Assembly (NCBI GenBank): GCA_002471275.1
Contig: DKPQ01000006.1
Coordinates: 1 to 64,000 of the forward strand
From: Flammeovirgaceae bacterium UBA7330
GTDB taxonomy: Bacteria; Bacteroidota; Bacteroidia; Cytophagales; Cyclobacteriaceae
Length of the DNA stretch: 64,000 bases
Direction: 5' to 3'
Both the position numbers and the translations under genes were made by a program. The notes under the pieces are model-generated. The model had not been told where the DNA came from. It was given only the letters and a program-made list of their open reading frames with translations, and searched no databases. Positions 53,488 to 62,777 of this stretch are shown one piece after another (position 1 is the stretch's first letter; the number at the start of each line of letters is the position of its first letter).

Positions 53488-55035
53488 CTATAAATCCGGA
53501 AATCCTTCCGGTGCTCTTCTATGCTGTGTTTTTTGTTCATAAGCCGATGCCAGCTGTAATAATACGCCCTCGCTAAATGGTCTGCCAAGCAATTGGAAAC
53601 CAGCTGGATACTTATCATATGAATAGCCCATGGGTACTGCTATGGCCGGAAACCCCGTAGGAGGCGATAATTTACCACTGGTATCTCCCCTGGGCCCATT
53701 TAGGTCCCCAATCAATCGCGGTGGATAAGTAAACGACGGATAAATCAACGCATCAAGGTTTAAGCTATCCATAACACTTAGGATTTGATCTCTTAAAGCT
53801 TGTCTAAGTGCCTGATTCTTCTTCCAATCTGGATGCTCCTCAGGCAGATCAACATCAGCTTGTGCATCAAGAAGTCGTTTTTCCAAATATGGATGATAAG
53901 CTTCTGAGTCGATGATATCCTGCAAAGTTTTATATTTAGAACTATCGCCTAAACTGGCCAAATAGGCATTGTAATCCCTCTTAAGTTGTCTAATTCTGGA
54001 CCGTGATTTATTCAATGAATCCAGATCAGTAATCATGACAGAATCAATCATGGTGACTCCTGCATCCGACATGTCTTCAATAGCTTTAATCATAAGCTGA
54101 TAAACGCTGGAGTCTGATTCTTCAGGAAGGAAAAGTTGTCTTACAATCCCAACTCTTTTGTCAGATACGTCCCTACCAAGAAATGACTGGTATGACTCTT
54201 CTTTTACCCCAATACTTTTGGAAGTTACTTCGTCTGCACTGTCATATCCGGCAATAACATCAAACACTATTGCCGCATCTTCTACCGTTCTCGCCATTGG
54301 CCCTCCAACATCATTGGTTAATGCTAAAGGAACAATTCCGTCACGACTGGTCAAACCCATGGTTGATCTGATACCTACTAGTGCCTGATGTGAGGAAGGT
54401 CCTCTAATTGAACTCCCAGTATCCGTACCTAAACCTACTACCGCCAAACTGGCTGCAATAGAAGCTCCTGTGCCTCCACTGGATCCTGCAGTGGTTCGGC
54501 GTGTATCATAGGGATTTCTGGAATATCCAGGCAATACCGAACTCACAGAAAAAGATCCACTGGATGCAAACTCAGCAAGATTAGACTTAGCTAAAATGAT
54601 TGCACCTGCTTCTTTCAATTTCTTTATCTGAAACGCATCATCAGGAGGATAAGATTCCTTTAAAGCCAATGTACCATTACTTGTTGGGAGCCCCTTCACA
54701 TCATAATTATCCTTGACTATAACCGGAATTCCATGCAATGCGCCCAGGATAATACCTTCAGCATATAGACTGTCCAGGTAAATAGCCCTTTCCATGGCTT
54801 TTGGGTTGACAAGAATAATTGAATTGATTGAAGGACCTTGCTTGTCATAGGCCTCTATTCGTTTTAGATACCCATCTACCAGGTATTGGGCATTTATTTC
54901 TCCACTGCTCATCGCCTCACGAATTGAGGAGATGGTGGCCTCGGAAAGGCTAAACCTGGTGGGAACTTCCTGACCGCATCCCAATAGAAACATCAACAGG
55001 ATGGTCATAAATTTTATACTGAATTTTAATTGCAT
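53488..55035 (-). CDS. lipoprotein amidase of the amidase-signature family
   Basis: The 515-residue protein has lipobox LLMFLLGCGQEV. The family Ser-cisSer-Lys triad is present: Lys108 in PVIVKDNYD, cis-Ser185 in TTAGSSGGTG and nucleophile Ser209 in GTDTGSSIRGPS. It hydrolyses amide bonds outside the cytoplasm. It is more distant from the four tandem amidases upstream than they are from each other. It is attached by a lipid anchor where three of them carry a Tat leader. It is 7 bp from the asparaginase-like gene. Confidence 0.94.
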   Translation of the reverse strand: MQLKFSIKFMTILLMFLLGCGQEVPTRFSLSEATISSIREAMSSGEINAQYLVDGYLKRIEAYDKQGPSINSIILVNPKAMERAIYLDSLYAEGIILGALHGIPVIVKDNYDVKGLPTSNGTLALKESYPPDDAFQIKKLKEAGAIILAKSNLAEFASSGSFSVSSVLPGYSRNPYDTRRTTAGSSGGTGASIAASLAVVGLGTDTGSSIRGPSSHQALVGIRSTMGLTSRDGIVPLALTNDVGGPMARTVEDAAIVFDVIAGYDSADEVTSKSIGVKEESYQSFLGRDVSDKRVGIVRQLFLPEESDSSVYQLMIKAIEDMSDAGVTMIDSVMITDLDSLNKSRSRIRQLKRDYNAYLASLGDSSKYKTLQDIIDSEAYHPYLEKRLLDAQADVDLPEEHPDWKKNQALRQALRDQILSVMDSLNLDALIYPSFTYPPRLIGDLNGPRGDTSGKLSPPTGFPAIAVPMGYSYDKYPAGFQLLGRPFSEGVLLQLASAYEQKTQHRRAPEGFPDL

Positions 55036-55042
55036 AGCTATT

Positions 55043-56785
55043 TTAGTGTGTGTGGAAAACTTCCTGATATAATTTTATCTTATCCTTAATGGCAGCCAAT
55101 TCTGCCTCCGTAGGATGATCGGGATCCGCTGCAGGCGGCATTGTACCGAACCGCAGGATGCACGCCATCAACAACATTCTTCCTTTTGTGGCTGTGATAT
55201 TATACCCCTCAATAAAAAGGTTATTGGGATTGGTATTCATAAACCCATCAGCATTACCCCGGGCTGCTTTCAGGACTGGATACCCATGCAGAGCTGCATA
55301 TTCAAGGGCTGCATCCATAGGTGATATCATGGAACCATATGGGGCCATACCTTCCCCTACAAAACCAGCCAGTGGATATTTAGTAAGGTCATCTTTGATT
55401 CTGGAAAGAATATCTACTTCAGAAGCAGCATCTTCACTACCATCGTTTTCCGTCTTCCACCTTGCACTTTTATAGATGGTGACCATCGGCATAGCCTCGG
55501 ATAAAAGATATCCCTCACTGTCCTTAACAGGAACCTGAGTGGTCGTAATTGAACCATCTTCACTCATTTTTATTCCAGGTACTGAAGAAGGGATTTTTGT
55601 GATGTTTACCTCCGACAAGTAGGTATGTTTTCTAAGCGGTAGAAAAGTTAGCTTTGGTCCATATCCCATTGAGCCAATTACGCCACCATAACCGCCTGTT
55701 ACAACATAACCCCCTGGTCTTGCATCACCTTTTTGCACTTCCCTGGTAGAATAAATTACCTGATCCTGAATCATCACGGACCCTGTCTTATTTCTACCTG
55801 CTTCATCTGCCCATACTTCTGAGTTAATGAAATTGACTCCATCGATGATGTTTTGGTCACCATCAGCACTTACCAGTCCCCGCATACGTTGTGCTGCATT
55901 AAACACCATAGCAGCTTCGGTGTCAATAAGAAGCCCCATCCAATAAGAGGTGTTTTCGATGCTAGGACTACCTTCTAACCAAATTGAGCCTATATAATCC
56001 CCCGATGACATTACCTTTTGCACCATATTGGTGGCTTTAGCCAATTGCATTCGGTTTTGCGATGATCCATAAGGTCCATAAGTAAAGAAGTCTTCGCCTA
56101 TTGTTTCAGGGGGGATATCACCGGAACCTTCATCTGTACGTAACCTCTCTGGTAATCCCTTTGTATACCCACCAGCAGGAGCTGGCCGATAAAAGTCATA
56201 GGTTGCCTGGGCGTATAAATTACCCCCATTACGTTCTATTTCTTCAAAAATCCTTGACGCATTTGGATAAAATGTCTGCCTCGACTTTTCAAAAGGTGCT
56301 CCGGGATATGCATATGTTGCATCCCAGGGCTTACCATCTGACTGAATTGACATATAGGGCAATGGATAAAGTCCATCCTCTGGTTTTAATTCTGCAATCA
56401 GTACGGGTTTTGCTGAATCAGATTTTTTGCGTTTACTGAAGGAGCCATCACTATTGATATAACCATCAGGGTTTCCATAGAGCTCATTGACATCACTTTC
56501 CAACGGATGTGCCGAATACATTTCTATATAAACCTTTACAGGAGCTGCAAGCCTTTGATAATAGAGACGATCAGTTAAAGCTTCTCCCGCATCATTTTTC
56601 AAAAGTGGAAGACCATTCTTCTCCCTGGCTTTATTACTTGTGATTAATGGATAACTATTTTGAATGGTAGCAGTAGGACCAGAAAAGATGGCAATTTTTG
56701 GTTTATCCTGAGCTTCCGCAGACAGTACAAAAAATGCCGCAATTATTAATATTAAGAAACTGATCTTAGAGTAAGCATATTTCAT
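55043..56785 (-). CDS. secreted asparaginase-like protein lacking the usual catalytic motifs
   Basis: Starting at 56785 (MKYAYSKISFLILI) gives a signal peptide ending AEAQ and a 580-residue protein. The fold looks like type II L-asparaginase: KPKIAIFSGPTATIQ takes the place of the TGGTI start, LEGSPSIENTSYWMG (about 271-284) of the GTDT block, RMRGLVSADGDQNIIDG (300-316) aligns with the MRP-x-SADG-x-NL motif, and a C-terminal YAALHGYPVLKAARG is asparaginase-like. The catalytic Thr and Thr-Asp are replaced (SGPT, GSPS), so classical asparaginase activity is doubtful. It has over 200 extra residues. It may bind or hydrolyse a larger amide. Confidence 0.8.
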   Translation of the reverse strand: MKYAYSKISFLILIIAAFFVLSAEAQDKPKIAIFSGPTATIQNSYPLITSNKAREKNGLPLLKNDAGEALTDRLYYQRLAAPVKVYIEMYSAHPLESDVNELYGNPDGYINSDGSFSKRKKSDSAKPVLIAELKPEDGLYPLPYMSIQSDGKPWDATYAYPGAPFEKSRQTFYPNASRIFEEIERNGGNLYAQATYDFYRPAPAGGYTKGLPERLRTDEGSGDIPPETIGEDFFTYGPYGSSQNRMQLAKATNMVQKVMSSGDYIGSIWLEGSPSIENTSYWMGLLIDTEAAMVFNAAQRMRGLVSADGDQNIIDGVNFINSEVWADEAGRNKTGSVMIQDQVIYSTREVQKGDARPGGYVVTGGYGGVIGSMGYGPKLTFLPLRKHTYLSEVNITKIPSSVPGIKMSEDGSITTTQVPVKDSEGYLLSEAMPMVTIYKSARWKTENDGSEDAASEVDILSRIKDDLTKYPLAGFVGEGMAPYGSMISPMDAALEYAALHGYPVLKAARGNADGFMNTNPNNLFIEGYNITATKGRMLLMACILRFGTMPPAADPDHPTEAELAAIKDKIKLYQEVFHTH

Positions 56786-56795
56786 GTTGTAGATT

Positions 56796-57938
56796 TTAAG
56801 CATACCAGTATTGAAATTTTTTCTTGGTGAAAATTGATTTGGGTATCATTCCATGAACTCCTTCTGTGCGATCAACTACCTGTGTGATTTCAAAATCAAC
56901 AGCTGTGCTTGCTATAGACAATGACTCCTCATAGGAATACCCCAACTGTTCATGTATAAACTTTACTGACTCACTCAAAGCTTGCTTCATAGCCTCGTCA
57001 AGATCCGGATCTAAGCCAAAGACGATAAAGTGATCAGGCGTTTCAGCAGTCGGCATCTTAATCTCTTTTTTGTGAATGATAAATTCAGCTACCAGGATCA
57101 TGGAGGTCTCTATGGCTGTACCACTTACTTCACCATTTCCCTGAGCACCATGAGCATCTCCAGTAGTGAAGAGCCCACCTTCAACTGAAACAGGTAAAAA
57201 CAAGGTGGTTCCTTTAGTCAGGTGCTTGAGATCAAAGTTTCCTCCAAAAAAGCCAGGTGGGATTGAGCTTACTCTGCCCATTTCAGGAGGTGGAGAAAGC
57301 GCCATTACCCCCATAAAAGGTTTTAACTCAATTTCAACACCCGGAACCAGTTCTGCTTTTGTTCGATCCTTATTGTATTTATACACAAAGCTTTTTCGCT
57401 CCTGGATTTCCACAGGAAGGTCATCCCGCCCGGGTCGAACATGATTAACTCCATAATCGCTCCTTAACCGGATATCATGAATCCTGATTTCCAGTGTGTC
57501 GCCTGGCATAGCCCCCTCCACATATACAGGGCCTGTAAGCATATGCCCTCTGATTCCGGAAGGTTCCGGCGGTACTTTTTCGATAATCTCTACAATTTCT
57601 TTCGCGTGATCATCAAAAGGCAGGTTATTGTCTGAATAAAATGATTTAGGATTCTCTCTTGGAATACCCGATGTACTGACAGAGTGTATTTCTACAATCT
57701 CTTTTTCCTTCACTTTTATTTTAGGTGGAACATCAGCGCCGAAGTAACCCCAGACCATGTTCTCAGGAAAGGACCGTAATACTTTGTCAGGGTCAATTAT
57801 ATTTTTTGGTTTTTTGCTCTGGATATGAGCGCCCATCGTTGTTCCAGGCATAGCCATTGAAACGATTCCTCCCGCCAACACCTTGTTGATGAAATGGCGT
57901 CTTCCCGATCGATTACTTTTTTTTATTTTTTCAATCAT
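56796..57938 (-). CDS. exported acetamidase/formamidase-family hydrolase
   Basis: The start at 57938 (MIEKIKKSNRSGRR) gives a Tat leader with GRRHFINK. The beta-rich FmdA/AmdA fold is shown by GPVYVEGAMPGDTLEIRIHD, PFMGVMALSPPPEMG, PPGFFGGNFDLKHL, LFLPVSVEGGLFTTGDAHGA and GNGEVSGTAIETSM, which contain the conserved metal-binding Asp and His. The family releases ammonia from formamide and short amides. Export is unusual for it and fits an operon dealing with amides outside the cytoplasm. 47 bp after the last Tat amidase gene. Confidence 0.92.
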   Translation of the reverse strand: MIEKIKKSNRSGRRHFINKVLAGGIVSMAMPGTTMGAHIQSKKPKNIIDPDKVLRSFPENMVWGYFGADVPPKIKVKEKEIVEIHSVSTSGIPRENPKSFYSDNNLPFDDHAKEIVEIIEKVPPEPSGIRGHMLTGPVYVEGAMPGDTLEIRIHDIRLRSDYGVNHVRPGRDDLPVEIQERKSFVYKYNKDRTKAELVPGVEIELKPFMGVMALSPPPEMGRVSSIPPGFFGGNFDLKHLTKGTTLFLPVSVEGGLFTTGDAHGAQGNGEVSGTAIETSMILVAEFIIHKKEIKMPTAETPDHFIVFGLDPDLDEAMKQALSESVKFIHEQLGYSYEESLSIASTAVDFEITQVVDRTEGVHGMIPKSIFTKKKFQYWYA

Positions 57939-57985
57939 TGTGATCTCTTTATGAATTGGAAACTGTCGTATCATTCAGCCAGCTT

Positions 57986-59566
57986 TTAGATAGGTGGCAT
58001 TTGCCATCCGCCTGACCGTTCTTCCAGATACTGTGCAACTGACAATGACACATCTTCCCGCCAAGGATGAGCGACACATTGTATTCCAATTGGTAGATTA
58101 TCCGCACTGGTTCCGCATCTCACTACTGTAGAAGGCCATCCGGTTGTATTATAGGGTCCGCAATAACTTGCGCCTGGTTTACGGGAAGTCCATTCCTTAC
58201 CCAATCCCTGATCAATCTCCTCTGCTGGGGTGGCAGTCGTCGGACAAAGAATCACATCGTATTGCTGAAACCATTGGAGCATTTTTCTCCTGTTCTTATC
58301 CTGTAGGGATAGCAATTCAGAGTATCTATCTGCTGACACTGGCTTTGCATTATCCAATCGGCTTTGAATAGACTCGCTAAGTGTATTACTGCCATGGAGA
58401 TCTCCGGCTCTTTTCAAAAACGCCCATCCATCTCCCGATACTAATTCACGACGAATCTCACCAAGCTCAGTAAAAAGTTCTAATGGCATATCCTCTGTAA
58501 CCTGTGCTCCAGCTTCTTCCATCCATTTGGCTGCCTGACGCACTGTATTTTGTGTGTCTTCAGCTGTTTCAGCAATGAGATTTGAAGCATAAAAAGCTAC
58601 TTTTAGATCTTTTACATTGATAAGCGAAGGATCCGGCCATGGCATAGGCACAACGGCTGCATCAATATCATCAGGTCCACTCATCAATGGGGTCAAAAGC
58701 ATCAGGTCTTCCACCCTTCTAGCCATTGGACCAGGCTGTTGCCAGGAATCAAACACGCCGCCATAATCAACAATATGACCTGTTCTGGGGCAACGAACCG
58801 ATGTAGGTTTAATACCCGCAATACCATTCGTGCTTGAAGGTAATCTGACACTACCTCCCCAATCCGTGCCAATATCAAAAGCGGCACCTCCTGCAGCTAT
58901 AATGGATCCTGCCCCACCACTACTTCCTGAAGTGCCATGCTTAAGGTTGTAGGGATTCTTACTTAATCCATAAATGATGTTACCAGTAGTGCGAACACCT
59001 CGCATTCCACCTCCGGCCAATGTGAACTCCGGGGTGTTGGTTTTTCCCAGCAAAATCGCGCCATTTGCACGCATTCTTGCCAAAACAGTAGCGTCTTTCT
59101 TTCCCACATAATCAATGCGACCAAGGGTACCACCGGTGCTTATTACACCTTCAGCTTCCCATGAATCTTTTAAAGTCATGGGTACCCCATGTAAGGGACC
59201 TTTGATATTTTTCTTCTTCAATGCTTTGTCTGCTTCTTTAGCTTCCATCAATGCACGGTCAAAGCATTGCATGACCACAGCATTCAGATGATAATTAACA
59301 TCCTCTATCCTATCTATATAAGCCATTACAAGCTCTTCGGAGGAAATCTTTTTGGTCCTGATCATCTCAGCCAGCTTAGTGGTTGACATGAAAATCAGGT
59401 CATCTGTTTTATCTTTAGAAATCAGGAATTCAGATTTTCTTTCAAAACTTTTTCCTGACAGCTGATGAGTGGAGATGGCCATAAGCGCTCCTGCGGCACC
59501 AACCCTATTTAAAAATTTTCTCCTTGAAGGTGCGGATGGAATATGTTTGCTATTATTTAATTTCAT
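57986..59566 (-). CDS. Tat-exported amidase-signature hydrolase (tandem copy 4)
   Basis: The 526-residue protein has Tat motif SRRKFLNRVGAAG. Triad Lys133 (PMTLKDSWE), cis-Ser215 (TSGSSGGAG), Ser239 (GTDWGGSVR). Near the end, YLEERSGGWQMPPI resembles the C-termini of the copies upstream. Closest in sequence to the copy at 61166 (shared GTDWGGSVR and HIVDYGG/HIVGYGG). It hydrolyses an amide, substrate unknown. Separated from the next copy upstream by 56 bp. Confidence 0.95.
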   Translation of the reverse strand: MKLNNSKHIPSAPSRRKFLNRVGAAGALMAISTHQLSGKSFERKSEFLISKDKTDDLIFMSTTKLAEMIRTKKISSEELVMAYIDRIEDVNYHLNAVVMQCFDRALMEAKEADKALKKKNIKGPLHGVPMTLKDSWEAEGVISTGGTLGRIDYVGKKDATVLARMRANGAILLGKTNTPEFTLAGGGMRGVRTTGNIIYGLSKNPYNLKHGTSGSSGGAGSIIAAGGAAFDIGTDWGGSVRLPSSTNGIAGIKPTSVRCPRTGHIVDYGGVFDSWQQPGPMARRVEDLMLLTPLMSGPDDIDAAVVPMPWPDPSLINVKDLKVAFYASNLIAETAEDTQNTVRQAAKWMEEAGAQVTEDMPLELFTELGEIRRELVSGDGWAFLKRAGDLHGSNTLSESIQSRLDNAKPVSADRYSELLSLQDKNRRKMLQWFQQYDVILCPTTATPAEEIDQGLGKEWTSRKPGASYCGPYNTTGWPSTVVRCGTSADNLPIGIQCVAHPWREDVSLSVAQYLEERSGGWQMPPI

Positions 59567-59622
59567 TTTATAATATTTTGAATCATTTCAAGAATTGAAA
59601 AACACGATAGGTGAGTGCCGGA

Positions 59623-61137
59623 TCATACCGCTTTTGGTTTTGCGTATCCTCCTGACATTTTCTCTATGAAAGCTGCAACCGCTAGTACTTTATCTTCTGT
59701 CCATGGTTTACCGACGATTTGGATTCCGAGTGGTAACCCATCGTCAGATGTTCCTGCCCTAACCACCGCAGCTGGCCAACCGGTAGCGTTATACACAGAT
59801 GTATACCAATGTCCATCAGGTCTTTCGGCATCTAATTTCATTGCAGCAGTGGAAGTGACGGGGCACAGCAGAATATCATAGTCTCCCATAAACTGTAACA
59901 TCTGACTTTTGAGCGAATCCAATTCTTCAACGAGCTTGCCATATTCCATCGCGGAAAGAACTTCTCCTGAAATATTCAGATTTGGGGAAGTAACTTTTGT
60001 TCCATTTTGGAGGACCAAACGTTTCAAATGCGCCTTTCCATCTGCACTGTTTAATTCCTGTCTCTTTTTTGTCAATTCATTAAGTACCGGAGGTCTTGCT
60101 TCAGTTACACTAGACACTTCAGAAGAAAGTTTATTAGCAGAATCAATAACCATCTTTTTTATTTCTGGTATGGGATCGGCCATGTCATTGGTCGTATAGT
60201 AGGCAATCCTCAAATCAGCTAAGTTCACCTCCGCCGGATCCTTCAATGGTACCGGACTGACACTCGCATCCAGTTGATCCGGACCTGCAATAACTTTCAA
60301 CAGCAAATACAAATCCTCCACTCTCCTGGCCATAGGTCCTGGCTGCTGATAGCTGCCAAAACGATCTCCATAGTCCGGAAGATGACCGGTTTGAGGGACT
60401 CTCCCACTTGTTGGTTTGATTCCTGCAAGACCACAAACATGTGAAGGGGCACGTACGCTTCCACCTGAATCAGTTCCAATATCAAAAAATGAACCCCCTG
60501 AAGCGATGATCGCTGCAGCTCCTCCGCTGCTTCCGGATGGATGCCTGTCCAGGTCATAAGGATTCAAAGTTTGACCGTATATCAGGTTTGTGGTCAAATA
60601 AGACATAGTGAATTCAGGCGTATTCGTTTTGCCAAGAAGAATAGCCCCTGCCTTTCTTAATCTGGCAACTACGGTAGCATCTTTCCCTGGCATATAATTT
60701 TTCCTACCTAACGTGCCAGCAGTTGAGATGATCCCTGCCGTATCGAAAGAATCTTTTATCGTCATAGGCACTCCATGCAATGGCCCTAGCTCCTTTCCTT
60801 CAGCAATGGCTCTATCCGCTGCCTTTGCCTCCATAAGTGCCCTCTCTCTTGCAACTTGTACAACTGCATTGATTTTTGGGTTTACCTCATCAATACGATC
60901 CAGACACATGGTTACAACTTCAACACTACTAATCTCTTGCTGCCTAATCATCTGGGCCACCTTAGTTGCCGACATAAATAGAATGTCTTCTGTGACATCG
61001 GTTGAGGTATACTGTGGTTTGGGCAGAACGACGCCATCTGGCAATCCGTCCACATAAGCAGGAATCAGCGAACCTAAAGATGCTCGTCCCAGATTTGAAA
61101 TAAAATTCCTTCTGTTATTTCTAGTTTTATTTTTCAT
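59623..61137 (-). CDS. Tat-exported amidase-signature hydrolase (tandem copy 3)
   Basis: The 504-residue protein has Tat motif NRRNFISNLGRA. Triad Lys128 (PMTIKDSFD), cis-Ser203 (HPSGSSGGA), Ser227 (GTDSGGSVRAPS). It carries a shorter interdomain region than the 61166 and 57986 copies, and the C-terminus is IEKMSGGYAKPKAV. The substrate loops differ from its neighbours, suggesting different preferences rather than simple dosage. 28 bp downstream of the copy at 61166. Confidence 0.95.
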   Translation of the reverse strand: MKNKTRNNRRNFISNLGRASLGSLIPAYVDGLPDGVVLPKPQYTSTDVTEDILFMSATKVAQMIRQQEISSVEVVTMCLDRIDEVNPKINAVVQVARERALMEAKAADRAIAEGKELGPLHGVPMTIKDSFDTAGIISTAGTLGRKNYMPGKDATVVARLRKAGAILLGKTNTPEFTMSYLTTNLIYGQTLNPYDLDRHPSGSSGGAAAIIASGGSFFDIGTDSGGSVRAPSHVCGLAGIKPTSGRVPQTGHLPDYGDRFGSYQQPGPMARRVEDLYLLLKVIAGPDQLDASVSPVPLKDPAEVNLADLRIAYYTTNDMADPIPEIKKMVIDSANKLSSEVSSVTEARPPVLNELTKKRQELNSADGKAHLKRLVLQNGTKVTSPNLNISGEVLSAMEYGKLVEELDSLKSQMLQFMGDYDILLCPVTSTAAMKLDAERPDGHWYTSVYNATGWPAAVVRAGTSDDGLPLGIQIVGKPWTEDKVLAVAAFIEKMSGGYAKPKAV

Positions 61138-61165
61138 GATTTGACTTAATTGAATGAGTTATTTA

Positions 61166-62743
61166 TTAGATCAAGGGCGCTTTCCATCCTCCGGATTTAG
61201 ATTCCAGATATTGTGCAACGGCTAAAGCCACATCTTCTCTCCATGGCTGAGCGACTATCTGAACGCCTATCGGCAACCCACCTTTACTGGTTCCACACCT
61301 TACAACTGCTCCCGGCCATCCGCAAGTGTTGAAAGGCTTTGTATAACTCTCCCCCGGATTATCCATATATCTTGACTCTTCATTGTATCCGGCATTGATT
61401 TCACCTGCAGGAGAAGAAGACGCCGGACAAATAATGACGTCGTATTTGGAAAACCATTGCAGCATTTTGCTACGATTAGCGTCTTGTAGTTCCAGAAGCT
61501 TTGTGTATTCTGCCGTCGTGATTGGTTTTCCAGCAACTTCCAATCTCTTCCTTAGCGACGCCCCATAAGTTTTGGAACCTACTCTTTCTGTTGCTCGCTT
61601 TAGCCATTGCCATCCGTCCCCAATAATCAGTTCTCGTCTAATGGTTCCCAGCTCAATCAGCAGTTCTTTTGGACAGTCCTCAATCACATCCATTGAGACC
61701 TCTTCCATCCATTTAGCAGCCTTCTTGACTGTTCCAATGGTTTCTTCACTGGTTTTTGCTACCCCATTTTCCGGAAAAAAAGCAACTTTAAGCTTGCTAA
61801 GATCCACCTCCTTATAGTCTGGCCAGGGCATTGGCACGACCGCTGCATCTTTGAAGTCCGGTCCGGCCATGATTGGTGTGAGATAATCCAGATCTTTCAC
61901 ATACCTGGCCATGGGTCCGGGTTGCTGCCAGGAGTCAAACAAACCACCATATCCTACAATGTGACCAGTTCTTGGAAAACGGACTGATGTTGGTTTCAAT
62001 CCGGAAATACCATTGGTATCGGAAGGTCCTCTTACACTTCCACCCCAATCTGTTCCTATATCAAAAGGTGATCCACCGGCAGCTACAATCGCGCCGGCGC
62101 CACCACTACTACCTGAAGTGGTTCTATTTAGGTCATATGGATTTTTACTTATTCCGTAAATGATATTATTAGTAGAATTAACGCCTAGCACTCCTCCTAT
62201 TAGGGTAAACTCTGGTGTATTCGTCTTACCCAACAGGATGGCACCCTGCTCACGTAGGCGTGCCACCACTGTTGCGTCTTCGGTGGGGATGTAATTCATT
62301 TTTCCAATCGTACCGCCGGTGCTTACCACTCCTTTTGTCATAAAGGAGTCCTTGATTGTCATCGGAATGCCGTGTAGTTTGCCCGTTGAATTCCCTTTCG
62401 AGCGCATTACATCTGCTTTTTTCGCCTCCTCCAACGCCCGGTCAAAACTTTCCATAACAACAGCATTCAGTTGATAATTTACCTGTTCGATCTTATCAAT
62501 GTATGCCTTCACAACCTCCAGGGAGGACAGGTTTTTATTCCCAACCTGCTTCACGAGGTCAGTAACTGATGAGTAAATGAATTCGTTTTTGTCTGTATTA
62601 GAAATAAATTCCTTAGCCAGAATCCTTTTACCATGACCATGTGCGAGAACAGGTAAAAAAGTTGCTGCTGTCATGCCAGCTGTCAAATGTCCGAGAAAGC
62701 TTCTCCGACTATTTGCCTTGGTCTTATATTCTTTTTGATTCAT
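61166..62743 (-). CDS. Tat-exported amidase-signature hydrolase (tandem copy 2)
   Basis: The 525-residue protein has Tat motif SRRSFLGHLTAG. Triad Lys131 (PMTIKDSFM), cis-Ser212 (TTSGSSGGA), Ser236 (GTDWGGSVRGPS). C-terminus YLESKSGGWKAPLI. Most like the 57986 copy, with matching lengths and YDVIICPA / YDVILCPT segments. Gap of 34 bp to the partial copy upstream. Confidence 0.95.
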   Translation of the reverse strand: MNQKEYKTKANSRRSFLGHLTAGMTAATFLPVLAHGHGKRILAKEFISNTDKNEFIYSSVTDLVKQVGNKNLSSLEVVKAYIDKIEQVNYQLNAVVMESFDRALEEAKKADVMRSKGNSTGKLHGIPMTIKDSFMTKGVVSTGGTIGKMNYIPTEDATVVARLREQGAILLGKTNTPEFTLIGGVLGVNSTNNIIYGISKNPYDLNRTTSGSSGGAGAIVAAGGSPFDIGTDWGGSVRGPSDTNGISGLKPTSVRFPRTGHIVGYGGLFDSWQQPGPMARYVKDLDYLTPIMAGPDFKDAAVVPMPWPDYKEVDLSKLKVAFFPENGVAKTSEETIGTVKKAAKWMEEVSMDVIEDCPKELLIELGTIRRELIIGDGWQWLKRATERVGSKTYGASLRKRLEVAGKPITTAEYTKLLELQDANRSKMLQWFSKYDVIICPASSSPAGEINAGYNEESRYMDNPGESYTKPFNTCGWPGAVVRCGTSKGGLPIGVQIVAQPWREDVALAVAQYLESKSGGWKAPLI

Positions 62744-62777
62744 TGTGATGTCAATTTTAAATCCTCGATAGCACTAT

